From positions 1 through 55,715 of the forward strand of contig CAILCO010000083.1 in the NCBI GenBank assembly GCA_903832735.1: 55,715 nt of DNA, given 5' to 3'. Both the position numbers and the translations under genes were made by a program. This stretch comes from an uncultured Sterolibacterium sp. Lineage in GTDB: Bacteria > Pseudomonadota > Gammaproteobacteria > Burkholderiales > Rhodocyclaceae. Below the pieces are notes generated by a model. It was given only the letters and a program-made list of their open reading frames with translations, did not search any database and had not been told where the DNA came from. Below, piece after piece: positions 1-9,212 of this stretch. Each line of letters opens with the position of its first letter. Within the stretch, counting starts at the first letter, position 1.

Positions 1-1
1 A

Positions 2-286
2 CTCAAGGACGGCAAGATCGCCGGCCCGAATGCCCAGGAGGTGATCGCGATCCTTACCGAATACACTCATATCAAGGATCCCGCCGTGTATCGCGCGATC
101 ACGCCGCACGGCTGCAATCCGGATGGCCGGGTGCATGAGCCCAGCCTGAAGAACGACCTGCAATTCTTCAGGGACGAAGGCCAGGTGACCGGCAAGGTGA
201 GCATCGATAAGGTGCTCGACAACTCCTTCGTCGATGCCGCGCTGAAGGAACTCGGCCCGTACAAGGCCATGGCCGGGAAGAAGTAA
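2..286 (+). CDS. NitT/TauT-type ABC substrate-binding protein, C-terminal fragment
   Basis: Open from the left edge; the first in-frame codon visible is at position 2, so the 94 visible residues are only the C-terminus and the true start lies outside the window. The tail (ending in a short basic Gly-Lys-Lys) and the phrase VSIDKVLDNSFVDAALKELG resemble the last helices of NMT1/THI5-like periplasmic binding proteins of nitrate/sulfonate/taurine-type ABC importers, which bind small organic ligands outside the membrane. The substrate cannot be told. No permease or ATPase of this type follows; any partners must be to the left. The family call rests on a fragment and is moderate. Confidence 0.55.
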   Translation, partial: LKDGKIAGPNAQEVIAILTEYTHIKDPAVYRAITPHGCNPDGRVHEPSLKNDLQFFRDEGQVTGKVSIDKVLDNSFVDAALKELGPYKAMAGKK

Positions 287-633
287 TTTCAAGCGAGTGA
301 CGAAGTTCACCCCCAGGTCAGGCCCGCCATCATCGTCGATGACTTTCCCGCCGCGGTCGCTGCACTGTGCGCGTCACTCGACAACGGACAAGACAGCAGT
401 CGCTAAAACCATTACCTCGGCGCGGTTGAAATGCCGGAAAAAAAGGTGCATGTTATACGCGAGTGGTTCTGCTTTTTCCACTCAGGAGCGACGACCTGTC
501 TACCTCCTTCCTGCTTCGATCATGAAGTGTTTGGCTCTCAGGCAAAAGCGGCGGCCAGGCATTTAAGTCTATGGTATAGCGCAGGCTGGCGGGTTATCGT
601 TGGCGGTAAGCTGACTGGGGCAAGCCATCAAGC
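287..633. other. Intergenic stretch, no gene recognised
   Basis: This is 347 bases between the binding-protein tail and the histidine kinase. Short open frames exist here but read as low-complexity, Arg/Ser-rich products with no family resemblance and no good ribosome binding sites. No convincing terminator hairpin, tRNA or promoter pair was found. A promoter for the downstream signalling genes is expected here but could not be assigned. Confidence 0.5.
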
Positions 634-1935
634 ATGGACGGAGTTGGTGATCAGGGCGCCGTAGAGATCGCGTCGATTGCGCCGGGCAATACTTCGACGC
701 AGCGGCGCGCTGGCGCAGAGCAGGCAAACGTTGCAGTTGCGCCCGCCGATCCGCACTTTGCTGAAATATTGCGCATTGCCGATGATGCAATCATCTCGGT
801 GAACGCCGGGCAGTTGATCACGATGTTCAACCGCGGCGCCGAGCGCATTTTCGGCTACCAGGCCGAAGAGATGATCGGACGGCCGCTCGAGTCTCTCTTG
901 CCCGATCGATTTAGACACGATCACAGCGCGCACATTACGGATTTTGCCGTCGCGCCGGATACTGCACGCGTCATGGCGAAGCGCAGCGAAATCTATGGCC
1001 GGCGCAAGGACGGCACGGAATTTCCGGCCGAGGCCTCGATATCCAAACTGCTCCAGGAAACCGGCTTGGTGTTTACCGTCATCCTGCGTGACATCTCCGC
1101 GCGCAAGGCCGCCGAAGTGGCGCTGCGCAAGGCGCACGATGAACTGGAAATCCGCGTGCGGGAACGCACCGCCGAGTTAAGCGATATGAATCGCCAGCTG
1201 GTTCGTCAGGCTAAGGAACTGGCCCGCTCCAACGCCGATCTGGAGCAGTTTGCCTTCGTCGCATCACACGACCTGCAGGAACCCCTGCGCATGATCGCCA
1301 GCTACACGCAGTTGCTGGGCAAGCGCTACCGTGGCCGCATCGACGCCGACGCGGACGACTTCATGAAGTACATCGTCGATGGCGCCCTGCGCATGCAACA
1401 CCTGATCAACGACCTGCTGGCATTTTCGCGCGTCGGCACACGGGGCAAGGAGTTCGAGCTTACAGACCTGGCCGCGGCAATGCAGCAAGTCTTCGCGAAC
1501 CTGAAAGCTGGCATAGGCGAATCCGGCGCGGTGATCCATGTCGATCCCTTGCCAACAGTCTGGGCCGACGCTACGCAAATGGTCCTGCTGCTACAGAACC
1601 TGGTGAGCAATGCCATCAAGTTTCGGAGCGCCGCGCCGCCGGCTATCGACATATCCGCGCTACGCGGGGACGGCGAATGGCAGATTGTTGTTGCGGATCA
1701 GGGCATCGGCATCGAGCCCATCTACGCCGAGAGGATATTTGTAATATTTCAGCGGCTGCATACGGCGACGGAGTATCCGGGCACGGGTATCGGGCTGGCC
1801 ATCTGCAAGAAGATCGTCGAGCGCCATGGCGGACGTATCTGGGTGACTTCCGAACCCGGACGCGGATCCAGTTTCAATTTTACAGTGGCTGACCGAGAGG
1901 GGATCGAGCATGAATCCGCGACAACATCCGGTTAG
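634..1935 (+). CDS. PAS-domain sensor histidine kinase
   Basis: This is a soluble 433-residue kinase with no membrane segment. A PAS domain lies at about residues 42-150, followed by a coiled coil (about 155-205). The dimerisation/phosphoacceptor domain has the motif SHDLQEPLRM, with the likely phosphorylated His at about 212. An HATPase domain follows, with an N box (LVSNAIKF, about 326), G1 (DQGIGIEP) and G2 (GTGIGLAICKKIVE). The SHDLQEP form is typical of phytochrome-like kinases that work with Rcp1-type receivers, and exactly such a receiver follows with a 26-base overlap. It probably senses a cytoplasmic signal through PAS and phosphorylates the next protein. The start is the first ATG of the frame and its ribosome site is weak, so the N-terminus is less certain. 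Confidence 0.88.
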   Translation: MDGVGDQGAVEIASIAPGNTSTQRRAGAEQANVAVAPADPHFAEILRIADDAIISVNAGQLITMFNRGAERIFGYQAEEMIGRPLESLLPDRFRHDHSAHITDFAVAPDTARVMAKRSEIYGRRKDGTEFPAEASISKLLQETGLVFTVILRDISARKAAEVALRKAHDELEIRVRERTAELSDMNRQLVRQAKELARSNADLEQFAFVASHDLQEPLRMIASYTQLLGKRYRGRIDADADDFMKYIVDGALRMQHLINDLLAFSRVGTRGKEFELTDLAAAMQQVFANLKAGIGESGAVIHVDPLPTVWADATQMVLLLQNLVSNAIKFRSAAPPAIDISALRGDGEWQIVVADQGIGIEPIYAERIFVIFQRLHTATEYPGTGIGLAICKKIVERHGGRIWVTSEPGRGSSFNFTVADREGIEHESATTSG

Positions 1936-2359
1936 GATATTGCTGGTAGAAGATAATCCGGGCGATGTCCGTTTGACCTTGGAAGCTTTCAAGGACGGCA
2001 AGGTCGGCAACCCGATGGACGTGGTCAAGGACGGCGTCGAGGCACTCGCTTATCTGCGCCAGGAAGGCGCCTACCGGGACAGGCCGCTGCCCGATCTGAT
2101 CCTTCTGGACCTGAATTTGCCGCGCATGGATGGCCGCGAAGTGCTGGCCGCGATCAAGGCCGATGACCGGCTTAAGAGAATACCCGTGGTGGTGCTGACG
2201 ACTTCAGCGGCCGAGCAGGACGTGCAGAAATCGTATTCGTTGCAAGCCAGTTGCTTCATCACCAAACCAGTGGACTTCAACAAATTTGCCGAGGTGGTCA
2301 GGAATATCGACGCCTTCTGGCTTTCGATCGTGACCCTGCCTACCGGCGCGCAGACATGA
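1910..2359 (+). CDS. Single-domain response regulator, Rcp1-like
   Basis: A stand-alone receiver of 149 residues with the full set of receiver residues: an acidic pair (VEDN, about 14-16), the phosphoacceptor Asp at about 67 in [13 protein letters not shown], Thr in VLTTS, and Lys in TKPVD. There is no output domain. The length and the long loop before the Asp match Rcp1-type regulators paired with phytochrome-like kinases. It starts inside the kinase gene, and its stop overlaps the next start (ATGA), so all three genes should be translationally coupled. It probably relays phosphate from the kinase to a partner, possibly the GGDEF-EAL protein encoded next. Confidence 0.88.
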   Translation: MNPRQHPVRILLVEDNPGDVRLTLEAFKDGKVGNPMDVVKDGVEALAYLRQEGAYRDRPLPDLILLDLNLPRMDGREVLAAIKADDRLKRIPVVVLTTSAAEQDVQKSYSLQASCFITKPVDFNKFAEVVRNIDAFWLSIVTLPTGAQT

Positions 2360-4455
2360 GCTATGCCGCTAACGTCCTGCTGATAGAGGATAACCCGGGG
2401 GACGCGCGATTGATCCAGGAGATGCTGGAGGAAGACAGTCACGACCATTTCCGCCTTTGGCGGCAAGCGGACCGGTTGTCCTCCGGACTCGATTGCCTGG
2501 CTCAGGGCGACATCGGCATGGTGCTGCTGGATCTGTCCCTGCCGGACAGTTATGGGCTGGAAACGTTCAGCACCATGTTTGCCCGTGCACCAGAGTTGCC
2601 CATCATCGTCCTGACTGGAACCGACGATGAGGTTATGGCCCTGAGCGCCGTCAAGACCGGCGCACAGGATTATCTGGTCAAGGGTAGCGTCGATAGCCGC
2701 CTGCTGCAACGGGCAATGCGTTACGCCATGGAACGCAAGGGCGCCGAGAACGCCTTGCGCGAAAGTGAGCAGCGCTATGCCTTGACGGCCGCGGGTTCAA
2801 ACGATGGCTTGTGGGATTGGCAGTTGCAGGAGCAGCGCATCTATTTTTCGCAACGCTGGAAAACGATGCTCGGTTTTGCCGGAGATGAGATCGGTACAAC
2901 GGACGATGAATGGCTGGCGCGCATCCATGAGCAAGACTTGCCCGAGTTCCGCGATCGCCTGGCGCGCTGCGTGGCCGGTCAAACGGACCACCTTGAGTCC
3001 GAGTACCGCATCAAGCACAAGGATGGCAGCCATCGCTGGATGTTGTGCCGCGGTATTGCCGTACGCGATGCACAGGGCATGACCTTGCGTCTGGCCGGCT
3101 CCCAGACCGACATTCACGAGCGCAAACTGGCCGCGCAACAACTGCTACACGACGCCCTGCATGATTCGCTGACCGGCTTGCCCAATCGCGCCCTTTTGAT
3201 GGAGTCGCTGCAGCGAGCCCTCGATCGGGCGCAGCGACGTCCCGACAAGATCTTCGCGGTGCTATTCATCGATCTGGATCGTTTCAAGAATGTCAATGAC
3301 AGCCTCGGGCATATGGTCGGTGACCAGTTCCTCCTGGAATGTGCACGACGCCTGGCACTGTCCTGCCGGCCGGGGGATACCCTGGCGCGGCTGGGCGGGG
3401 ACGAGTTCATCATGCTCCTTGAGGAGATTTCCGGCGAGGCCGATGCAATCCGCGTCGCCGAACGAGTGCAGACGTACTTCGACCAGGCATTGACCATCCA
3501 GGGACATGAATTGCACATGTCGGGCAGCATTGGCGTGGTCTTGAGCGCCGCGCATTACAGTCAACCGGAAGAGCTGCTGCGCGACGCGGATACGGCCATG
3601 TATCGCGCCAAGGCCCAAGGCAAGTCGTGCTATTCGGTATTCGATGCGCCGATGCATACCGAGGCGGTGGCTTACCTGCAAATGGAGGCCGACCTGCGGC
3701 GGGCGATCGAGCGGCAGACTTTTCATCTGGAGTATCAACCCGTGGTCGCGCTCAAGACAGGAACGATCGCCGGTTTCGAGGCGCTAATCCGCTGGAATCA
3801 CGACGTGCGCGGCTCTATCCCGCCATGGGAATTCATTCCCCTGGCTGAGGAGACCGGGCTCATCGTGCCCATCGGCAAATGGGTGTTGTTCGAAGCCTGC
3901 CGTCAATTGCAGGCATGGCGCAATGGGATGCCCAGTCTTGCCGGCATCACGATGAGCGTGAATCTGTCTGGCCGACAGTTCGCCGAGAGCGATCTCGTCG
4001 CGCAAGTCGCCGACATCCTGCGGCAGACGAACTTGCCTGCGGCCAACCTGAAACTTGAAATAACGGAAAGCATCCTCATGGCCGACGTGGCTGTCGCGAC
4101 CCAGAAATTGCGGCAACTGAAGGAGACGGGAGTGCGCATCAGCATGGATGATTTTGGCACCGGCTATTCCTCGCTCAGTTACTTGCATCGCTTCCCGGTG
4201 GATACCTTGAAGATCGATCAATCTTTTATCCGCAATATGAGCGAATCGACGCAGGCCGTGGCCATCGTGCGCGTCATCATGGATTTGGCGCAATCGCTGA
4301 CGATGGAGGTTATCGCAGAAGGCGCCGAAACGGCGGCGGAGGTGCGCATACTCGAGTCGATGAACTGCCCCTTCGTGCAAGGCAATTACTTTTCCAGGCC
4401 GTTATCCAAACAGGCGGCGGCAGCCGCGTTGTCGCGGACGGACTGGCCGGCGTGA
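2356..4455 (+). CDS. Receiver-PAS-GGDEF-EAL cyclic-di-GMP turnover protein
   Basis: This is a 699-residue protein. The start at 2356 is chosen because it forms an ATGA overlap with the receiver gene and begins directly with the receiver fold ([10 protein letters not shown]). A receiver with Asp about 59 occupies 1-125 and PAS/PAC about 135-260. The GGDEF domain has an intact GGDEF at 347-351 and an RxxD inhibitory site (RPGD) five residues before it. The EAL domain follows (EAL at 475-477, [36 protein letters not shown]). Catalytic residues of both halves look intact, so it could make and break cyclic di-GMP; which activity dominates cannot be read from sequence. It is most likely controlled by the kinase encoded upstream. 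Confidence 0.92.
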   Translation: MSYAANVLLIEDNPGDARLIQEMLEEDSHDHFRLWRQADRLSSGLDCLAQGDIGMVLLDLSLPDSYGLETFSTMFARAPELPIIVLTGTDDEVMALSAVKTGAQDYLVKGSVDSRLLQRAMRYAMERKGAENALRESEQRYALTAAGSNDGLWDWQLQEQRIYFSQRWKTMLGFAGDEIGTTDDEWLARIHEQDLPEFRDRLARCVAGQTDHLESEYRIKHKDGSHRWMLCRGIAVRDAQGMTLRLAGSQTDIHERKLAAQQLLHDALHDSLTGLPNRALLMESLQRALDRAQRRPDKIFAVLFIDLDRFKNVNDSLGHMVGDQFLLECARRLALSCRPGDTLARLGGDEFIMLLEEISGEADAIRVAERVQTYFDQALTIQGHELHMSGSIGVVLSAAHYSQPEELLRDADTAMYRAKAQGKSCYSVFDAPMHTEAVAYLQMEADLRRAIERQTFHLEYQPVVALKTGTIAGFEALIRWNHDVRGSIPPWEFIPLAEETGLIVPIGKWVLFEACRQLQAWRNGMPSLAGITMSVNLSGRQFAESDLVAQVADILRQTNLPAANLKLEITESILMADVAVATQKLRQLKETGVRISMDDFGTGYSSLSYLHRFPVDTLKIDQSFIRNMSESTQAVAIVRVIMDLAQSLTMEVIAEGAETAAEVRILESMNCPFVQGNYFSRPLSKQAAAAALSRTDWPA

Positions 4456-4476
4456 CGCTGCGGCCGCCGCTTCGCT

Positions 4477-5532
4477 TCAGCGCGCGTTCTTGATCAGCAC
4501 ATCATCGAACAGCTTGGTCCATTTGTCCTGCAAGTCCAGGGCCTGGTTGGGATCGACGAATTTCAGCGGCATCTTGCTGAAGGGCGATTCGAACTTCCTG
4601 CTGGTCACCAGATAGTCCAGGCCGGCCAGTTGCTGCTGGCCTTCGCTGAGCATGTAGTCGTAGAACAGCGCCGCGGCATTGGGGTGCGGCGCCCGCTTCA
4701 ACATCGCCAGGGTGGACAATTGGGCGATCAGGGGCTGCAGGATGTGGTTCTCGATCGGCGCGCCCTTGCGCTTCATCTGCTCGGGATTCCAACTGTAGGC
4801 CGACAGCGCCAGCGGCACGTCGCCGGAAGCCACCAGCGAGCCGAGCAGCGAATGCCCCTTGCGGAAGGACATGCCGTTGGCGCTGACAATTTCGGCGAAC
4901 AGCTTCCGTCCCTGCGCCTCGCCCATCGTCTCGATCAGGGTGCCGAACCAGCCGTAGTCGTTGGCTTCGATCGCCAGGCGATTCTTCCATTTCGGGTCGA
5001 GCAGATCGTGATAGGTTTTCGGCAGATCCTCCTTCTTGATCAGCCGGGTGTTGTAGGCGGCGCTGTACACATCGATGGTGATGCCGACCCATTGCCGGTG
5101 GGCGGGAACGGCCTGGGGCATCAGATCGGCAAAGTAAGGCGACCAGACTTCCTGCAATAGCTGTTCGCGATACAGCGCGGTGTTTTCCGGCGCGTTGTTG
5201 TGCACGATGTCCACGTCGTAGCGCGAGCCGCGCGCCTCGCTGACGATGCGCTGGAGCACGGCTTCCGAACCGGCGCGCCAGGACTTGATCTTGATGCCGT
5301 ATTTTTTGGTGAACGCCGCCATCACTTGGGTCAGGGCCGGATAGACGTGATAGACCGTCAGTTCGCCTTCCTTCTGCGCCGCTGCGACCAGCCGCTCGTG
5401 CCGGTCGGCGCCCTGGTAAAGGGCCGGCGTGTTCGCCGCGTTGGTGGCAGCATTGGTGGCTGGATTGGTCGCCGCCCATGCCGGGTGGGCCGCCGCGCAG
5501 AGCAACAAAATCCACAGCAAAGATTTTTTCAT
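4477..5532 (-). CDS. ABC transporter solute-binding protein, family 1 (Fe3+/polyamine-like)
   Basis: A 351-residue exported protein: residues 1-20 form a clear signal peptide (MKKSLLWILL core, cleavage after AWA), followed by a short Asn/Ala-rich linker. The mature part (LVAAAQKEGELTVYHVYPAL, YDVDIVHNNAPENTALYREQLL, LPKTYHDLLDPKWKNRLAIE) is the typical frame of family 1 extracellular solute-binding proteins, often annotated as iron(III) binders but also used for phosphonates and organic acids. A strong ribosome site (AAGGAG) precedes the ATG. It is the last gene of the minus-strand run; no permease or ATPase adjoins it, so it is an orphan binding protein or relies on a transporter elsewhere. 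Its place suggests a catabolic substrate rather than iron. Confidence 0.8.
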   Translation of the reverse strand: MKKSLLWILLLCAAAHPAWAATNPATNAATNAANTPALYQGADRHERLVAAAQKEGELTVYHVYPALTQVMAAFTKKYGIKIKSWRAGSEAVLQRIVSEARGSRYDVDIVHNNAPENTALYREQLLQEVWSPYFADLMPQAVPAHRQWVGITIDVYSAAYNTRLIKKEDLPKTYHDLLDPKWKNRLAIEANDYGWFGTLIETMGEAQGRKLFAEIVSANGMSFRKGHSLLGSLVASGDVPLALSAYSWNPEQMKRKGAPIENHILQPLIAQLSTLAMLKRAPHPNAAALFYDYMLSEGQQQLAGLDYLVTSRKFESPFSKMPLKFVDPNQALDLQDKWTKLFDDVLIKNAR

Positions 5533-5562
5533 GTTTCGCTCCTTTTTCGGTGCCCTTCGCCG

Positions 5563-6267
5563 CTATCGCGCCATGGTGCGCAAGACCTTGCGCCGCAGGT
5601 ATTCGAAATTGATGTTGTATTGCTCCGGCTTGGTGATCGCGTCATGGAGCTCCCTGACCACGCCGGGCGGGAATATCTCGCCGATGCCGCCGGCCGCCTC
5701 GGCCAGGAGTTGTATCCTGCAGGCGTTGTCGAGCATGATCGCGAGTATCGTGGTCTCCTCGACCGAGGCGCCGGCGATGGCCACGCCGTGGTTCCTCATC
5801 AACACCGCCTTCGCCGGGCCCAGCGCGCGCGCCACGGCGGCGCCCAGTTCCTTGCTGCGGATCAACTGGATGGTGTCGCGGTAATAGGGCAGGCCGTCGG
5901 CGAACGCCGCAGCCGGCTGGCTGATCGGCGCGAGCTTCTTGCCAGTGGCGGACAGGGCGACCGCATGGGTCGGATGCACGTGGATCACGCTCATCACTTC
6001 CGGACGAGCCCGGAAGATTTCCGAATGGATGAACACCTCGCTGTGCCGCCGCCCGCCGCCGCCGACCTTCTCGCCGTCGAGATTGCAGGTGACGATGTTT
6101 TCCAGGGTGATCTCGTCGAAGCCGTAGCTGTGCGGCTTCATCAAGAACAGCGAGGGATCGTCGGGCAGGCGCAGCGAAACATGGCCGCGGGTCAGGTCGC
6201 CCAGGCCCTCCGCCTCGAGGATCAGCCCCGCGGCTATGATCTTCTGCTTCGCTTCGTCCTGGGTCAT
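5563..6267 (-). CDS. Class II aldolase/adducin-fold protein
   Basis: This 234-residue protein carries the metal-site motifs of the fold: SEVFIHSEIFRARP, the VIHVHPTH pair (H-x-H) and LMRNHGV as third His. Members are zinc-dependent aldolases (fuculose-phosphate type) and related decarboxylases or epimerases acting on hydroxy acids. Some aromatic pathways use this fold as a dihydroxyphthalate decarboxylase. It sits 30 bases from the binding protein downstream and about 100 from the bicupin gene upstream, all on one strand. The substrate is not known. A paralogue lies at 38327-39073, at the far end of the island. Confidence 0.82.
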   Translation of the reverse strand: MTQDEAKQKIIAAGLILEAEGLGDLTRGHVSLRLPDDPSLFLMKPHSYGFDEITLENIVTCNLDGEKVGGGGRRHSEVFIHSEIFRARPEVMSVIHVHPTHAVALSATGKKLAPISQPAAAFADGLPYYRDTIQLIRSKELGAAVARALGPAKAVLMRNHGVAIAGASVEETTILAIMLDNACRIQLLAEAAGGIGEIFPPGVVRELHDAITKPEQYNINFEYLRRKVLRTMAR

Positions 6268-6293
6268 GAACTATCCTGATTCAAAATGCATCA

Positions 6294-6315
6294 TGTACGC
6301 CGGCCTTCAGGCCGA
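6294..6315. repeat. REP-like hairpin
   Basis: A short inverted repeat, CGGCCT-TC-AGGCCG, preceded by GTACGC and followed by AC, in the gap upstream of the class II aldolase gene. It resembles the extragenic palindromes that begin with GTA(G) and carry a GC-rich stem, like the element at 38266. It may be a stray REP copy or part of a terminator. Confidence 0.4.
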
Positions 6316-6322
6316 CAAGCGA

Positions 6323-6349
6323 AGGAAATGCCCTTGGGGGGCACTTCCT
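6323..6349 (-). terminator. Hairpin downstream of the bicupin gene
   Basis: Inverted repeat with 11-base arms (6323-6333 and 6339-6349) and one A/C mismatch, loop of five bases, just past the stop of the bicupin gene on the minus strand. No T-run follows, so it may stabilise the mRNA end or cause partial termination rather than act as an intrinsic terminator. Confidence 0.4.
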
Positions 6350-6363
6350 GGGCCATCAGTCTA

Positions 6364-7458
6364 TCAGCCCCTGGGAATCTTGAACTGCGACATCTTCACC
6401 TCGACCCCGTTCTTTTTCGTCGCTTCCTCGTAGAGTTGCGCGATGCGCGGCGACTGGTCCTCGTACTCGATCTGCGCCCCGCCTTCCTTGACGCTGGTCG
6501 AGACGCCGCCGAACAGCGATTTGCGCTTGCTCTCGGTAAATGGGTAGCGCGAGCTGCCGTAGGCGGTGGCGAGATAGCGCGCCGGGATGGAGCCGGTGTT
6601 GAAGTGCTGGTGGAACATCTGGTCGGGCGGCGCGAAGACCGTGCCGTGCTTCCAGTCGACGCGCACGAAATCCTCCTCGCCCTGGTACCACAGCAGCGAA
6701 TAGCCGACGCCGGTCTGGCACATCACGTGGAAGTCGGCGGCGTGGCGGTGGCCCTTCTTGTAGGTGCCGACCGGCATTTCCGAGATATGCGCGTGCATCG
6801 TGCCGTCGGCCAGGACGAACATGATGTTCTTGCCGCCGGCGCCGCGCTCGGCCCAGTCCTTGAGTTCGATCGCGCCCAGGTCGGGGACGAAGTTGGTTTC
6901 CCACAGATGGTTGCCGGGGCGGACCGGGATGAAGTCGCCCTCGCCGCTGAAGTACTTGTCGCCGCCCATGCGCTCGCCGAAATTCCAGGGATTGTTGAAG
7001 ATGAACTCGGTGTTGTGGAACATGTTCAGCACCGCCGGCAGGCTGGTCGTGCAGATGATCCTGGCAGCGTCCGTGCCGCTGCCGTTGAAGTGGCGGTATT
7101 CGGCGTTCAGGGGGATGGCGAAGAGGCTGCCCGGGCCCCATTCGAAGCTGTGCCGGCGGCCGTCGCTGGAAACGATGGAGGTGCTGCCGCGCCCGGCCAG
7201 GACATAGATCACCTCTTCGTAGAGGTGGCGTTGCGGCGAGGTTGCTTTGCCCGGCGCCAGTTCCAGCAGGAACATCGAGATGAAGTCGCCGCGGCCCTTC
7301 AGATGCACGGCCGCGCCATTGACCTCGTAGCGCGCCCAGGGCTTGGCTTCCACGGCGAAGAGATCGACGCCGAAGCCTTCGACGACGGGCAGCCCCTCCT
7401 GTTCCACCCACTCCAGGTAGGGGTCGCGATTCAGGTTAGGCTTAGTTGCGTCATTCAT
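6364..7458 (-). CDS. Two-domain cupin protein (annotated in relatives as ethanolamine ammonia-lyase-activating)
   Basis: A 364-residue bicupin. The first cupin holds QRHLYEEVIYVLAGRG (about 75-95). The second holds GHRHAADFHVMCQTGVGYS (about 235-255) and a late MFHQHFNTG, giving several candidate metal ligands. The overall form recalls gentisate-dioxygenase-like bicupins, and relatives are often labelled as ethanolamine ammonia-lyase-activating proteins. A good ribosome site (GAGAGGAG) precedes the ATG. It lies 21 bases downstream of the EutA-like gene, so the pair is probably co-transcribed and functionally tied. A ring-cleaving or other oxygenase role is an alternative. Function unproven. 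Confidence 0.7.
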   Translation of the reverse strand: MNDATKPNLNRDPYLEWVEQEGLPVVEGFGVDLFAVEAKPWARYEVNGAAVHLKGRGDFISMFLLELAPGKATSPQRHLYEEVIYVLAGRGSTSIVSSDGRRHSFEWGPGSLFAIPLNAEYRHFNGSGTDAARIICTTSLPAVLNMFHNTEFIFNNPWNFGERMGGDKYFSGEGDFIPVRPGNHLWETNFVPDLGAIELKDWAERGAGGKNIMFVLADGTMHAHISEMPVGTYKKGHRHAADFHVMCQTGVGYSLLWYQGEEDFVRVDWKHGTVFAPPDQMFHQHFNTGSIPARYLATAYGSSRYPFTESKRKSLFGGVSTSVKEGGAQIEYEDQSPRIAQLYEEATKKNGVEVKMSQFKIPRG

Positions 7459-7479
7459 TCATTTCTCCTCTCAAAAATT

Positions 7480-9060
7480 TCAGCGGCCCGCCGGGAACAG
7501 CAGCGATTTGATCACGATCGGGACAACATTGGCAGGTTCGACCGGAAGGCCGATATCGACATAATCGAGTTCCTGGAGTTTCACGCCGTCGATTGAGATC
7601 ACCGGCCGTAGTACGCGCAGTTCATCGACTAGTATATGCCCGAGGGTCTTGCCGACGTCGCCATCGATCATCAGGATCAGCGGCGCCGCGTCGGCATTGT
7701 CGAGGGCGATCGCGAGGCCCTCGGCCAGGTTGCGTAGCCGCTGGTAGTGCGGCTCGCCATGCCAGGGGATGGCCAGCGCGACGCTCATGGTCGCGGCCAG
7801 ATCGGCGCGGAGCAGGGCCGCGCGGACTTCCTGCGCAACCTCGGCGGACGAATATGTGCTGTTCTCGGCCAGGGCCGGGAACACCACCGGCACATTGTGC
7901 AAGGGCAGGTCGGCATGTTCGGAAATATGGATGGTCTTGCCGCTGACCTGCACCGTGAATTGCGAAGCGCCGATCACCGTGGCGCGGATGCCGTTGCCCG
8001 GATCGTGCAGCTCGGCGGCGATCCGTCCGTCCTTGAATGCCAGTGCGATCCTGTCCGCCAGCGGCCGGGCGATGTCGCCGTAGGTCAGTGTCTCGCGGCC
8101 GAAAATATATTCCGAAACGCCGCCGGAAAAAGTCACCAGATGCGGCCGGGCGTTCATCTCCAGCGACTCGGTCAGGAGCAGGGCGCGCGCCAATTCGCCC
8201 GGCGCTTCGCCACGGATGAAAGCGATCACGATTTCGGCCAGGGTGTCGATGATCCGCGCCAGGTCGGCCTCCGCCGGGGCCTCATTGAGGCGCAGCGTCA
8301 GGCCGAGGTGGTCGGCGGTCAGTTGCGCGGATTCGTCCAGGCGCAGCAGGCGGCCGTCGCTATCCTGCACCAGGAGGCGGCCGCCGACCGCCACCGCGCA
8401 GGTGGCGCGCACCTCGCCTTTTTGTAGCAAGGCGAATTTCGTCGTGCCGCCGCCGACATCGACATTCAGCACCGTGCGATGGGTCAGCCTGGAGAGCGCC
8501 GCCGCACCCGAGCCATGGGCGGCGAGCGTGCATTCCAGATGATGTCCGGCGGAGGCGCAGACGAACTTGCCGGATTCGGCGGCGAACAGATGGGCGATCG
8601 CCTGCGCATTGTTGCGCTTGATCGCTTCGCCGGTGAGGATCACCGCGCCGCTGTCGATGGCCTCGCGCGCTATGCCCGCGGCGCGGTAGGCGTCGTCTAT
8701 GAACTCCTTCAGCCGCGCCGCGTCGATCGAGTTGTCGGGCAGGAAGGGCGTGAGCAGGATCGGCGACTTCCAGAGGATCTTGCGGTCGACCACCAGGTAG
8801 CTGGACGAGAGCAGTTGCGTCTTGCGCTGCAGATGGACGCGGGCGAACATCAGGTGCGAGGTCGAACTGCCGATGTCGATGCCGACGGTGGTCAGTTCGA
8901 CGTTGTCGCTCTTCCAGAAGAATTCCGCGAGTGAACTCTTTTCGGCCTCCGAATAATCGTGGAAATGATCCGCGCCGTCGTCATGACAGCGAATCGCCGC
9001 ACCGGAATGCAACGTCTGCCAGAGCGGGCGATTGACGCTTACTAAATGAGATCTGAGCAT
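7480..9060 (-). CDS. eutA: EutA-like ASKHA-fold reactivase
   Basis: An ATPase of the actin/Hsp70 fold matching EutA, the factor that replaces damaged cobalamin in ethanolamine ammonia-lyase. Visible motifs are phosphate 1 (VGIDIGSSTSHLMF), the segment DSGAVILTGEAIKRNNAQA, phosphate 2 (VLNVDVGGGTTKFAL), the adenosine motif (VTFSGGVSEYIFG), and the C-terminal VPIVIKSLLFPAGR that closes EutA proteins. An N-terminal extension of about 60 residues, rich in His and acidic residues, precedes the core. The start is uncertain: ATG at 9060 is chosen, a TTG at 9171 is possible, and neither has a clear ribosome site. No eutB or eutC is in the window, so the client enzyme is unknown. Confidence 0.8.
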   Translation of the reverse strand: MLRSHLVSVNRPLWQTLHSGAAIRCHDDGADHFHDYSEAEKSSLAEFFWKSDNVELTTVGIDIGSSTSHLMFARVHLQRKTQLLSSSYLVVDRKILWKSPILLTPFLPDNSIDAARLKEFIDDAYRAAGIAREAIDSGAVILTGEAIKRNNAQAIAHLFAAESGKFVCASAGHHLECTLAAHGSGAAALSRLTHRTVLNVDVGGGTTKFALLQKGEVRATCAVAVGGRLLVQDSDGRLLRLDESAQLTADHLGLTLRLNEAPAEADLARIIDTLAEIVIAFIRGEAPGELARALLLTESLEMNARPHLVTFSGGVSEYIFGRETLTYGDIARPLADRIALAFKDGRIAAELHDPGNGIRATVIGASQFTVQVSGKTIHISEHADLPLHNVPVVFPALAENSTYSSAEVAQEVRAALLRADLAATMSVALAIPWHGEPHYQRLRNLAEGLAIALDNADAAPLILMIDGDVGKTLGHILVDELRVLRPVISIDGVKLQELDYVDIGLPVEPANVVPIVIKSLLFPAGR

Positions 9061-9212
9061 AGGCTGAGGAGGACGGTGGTCAGCATGATGATTGACGCGT
9101 TGATGCGCTTCCCGCTTGATCTGGGTCGAGATCGGGTGAGGCAGTCTACGCAGGATATTTACGTCGATCAAGCTCGATTAATGAATCGATGGTTGCGATT
9201 CGCCGCGCCGGT

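Noticed and set aside
297-664. Two small open frames (89 and 77 codons) in the first intergenic gap
   Set aside because: Low-complexity, no ribosome site, mutually overlapping in different frames, no family resemblance.
4477-5532. Dedicated iron uptake locus
   Set aside because: Only a family 1 binding protein is present, without permease, ATPase or a Fur-like site, and the family also binds organic ligands.
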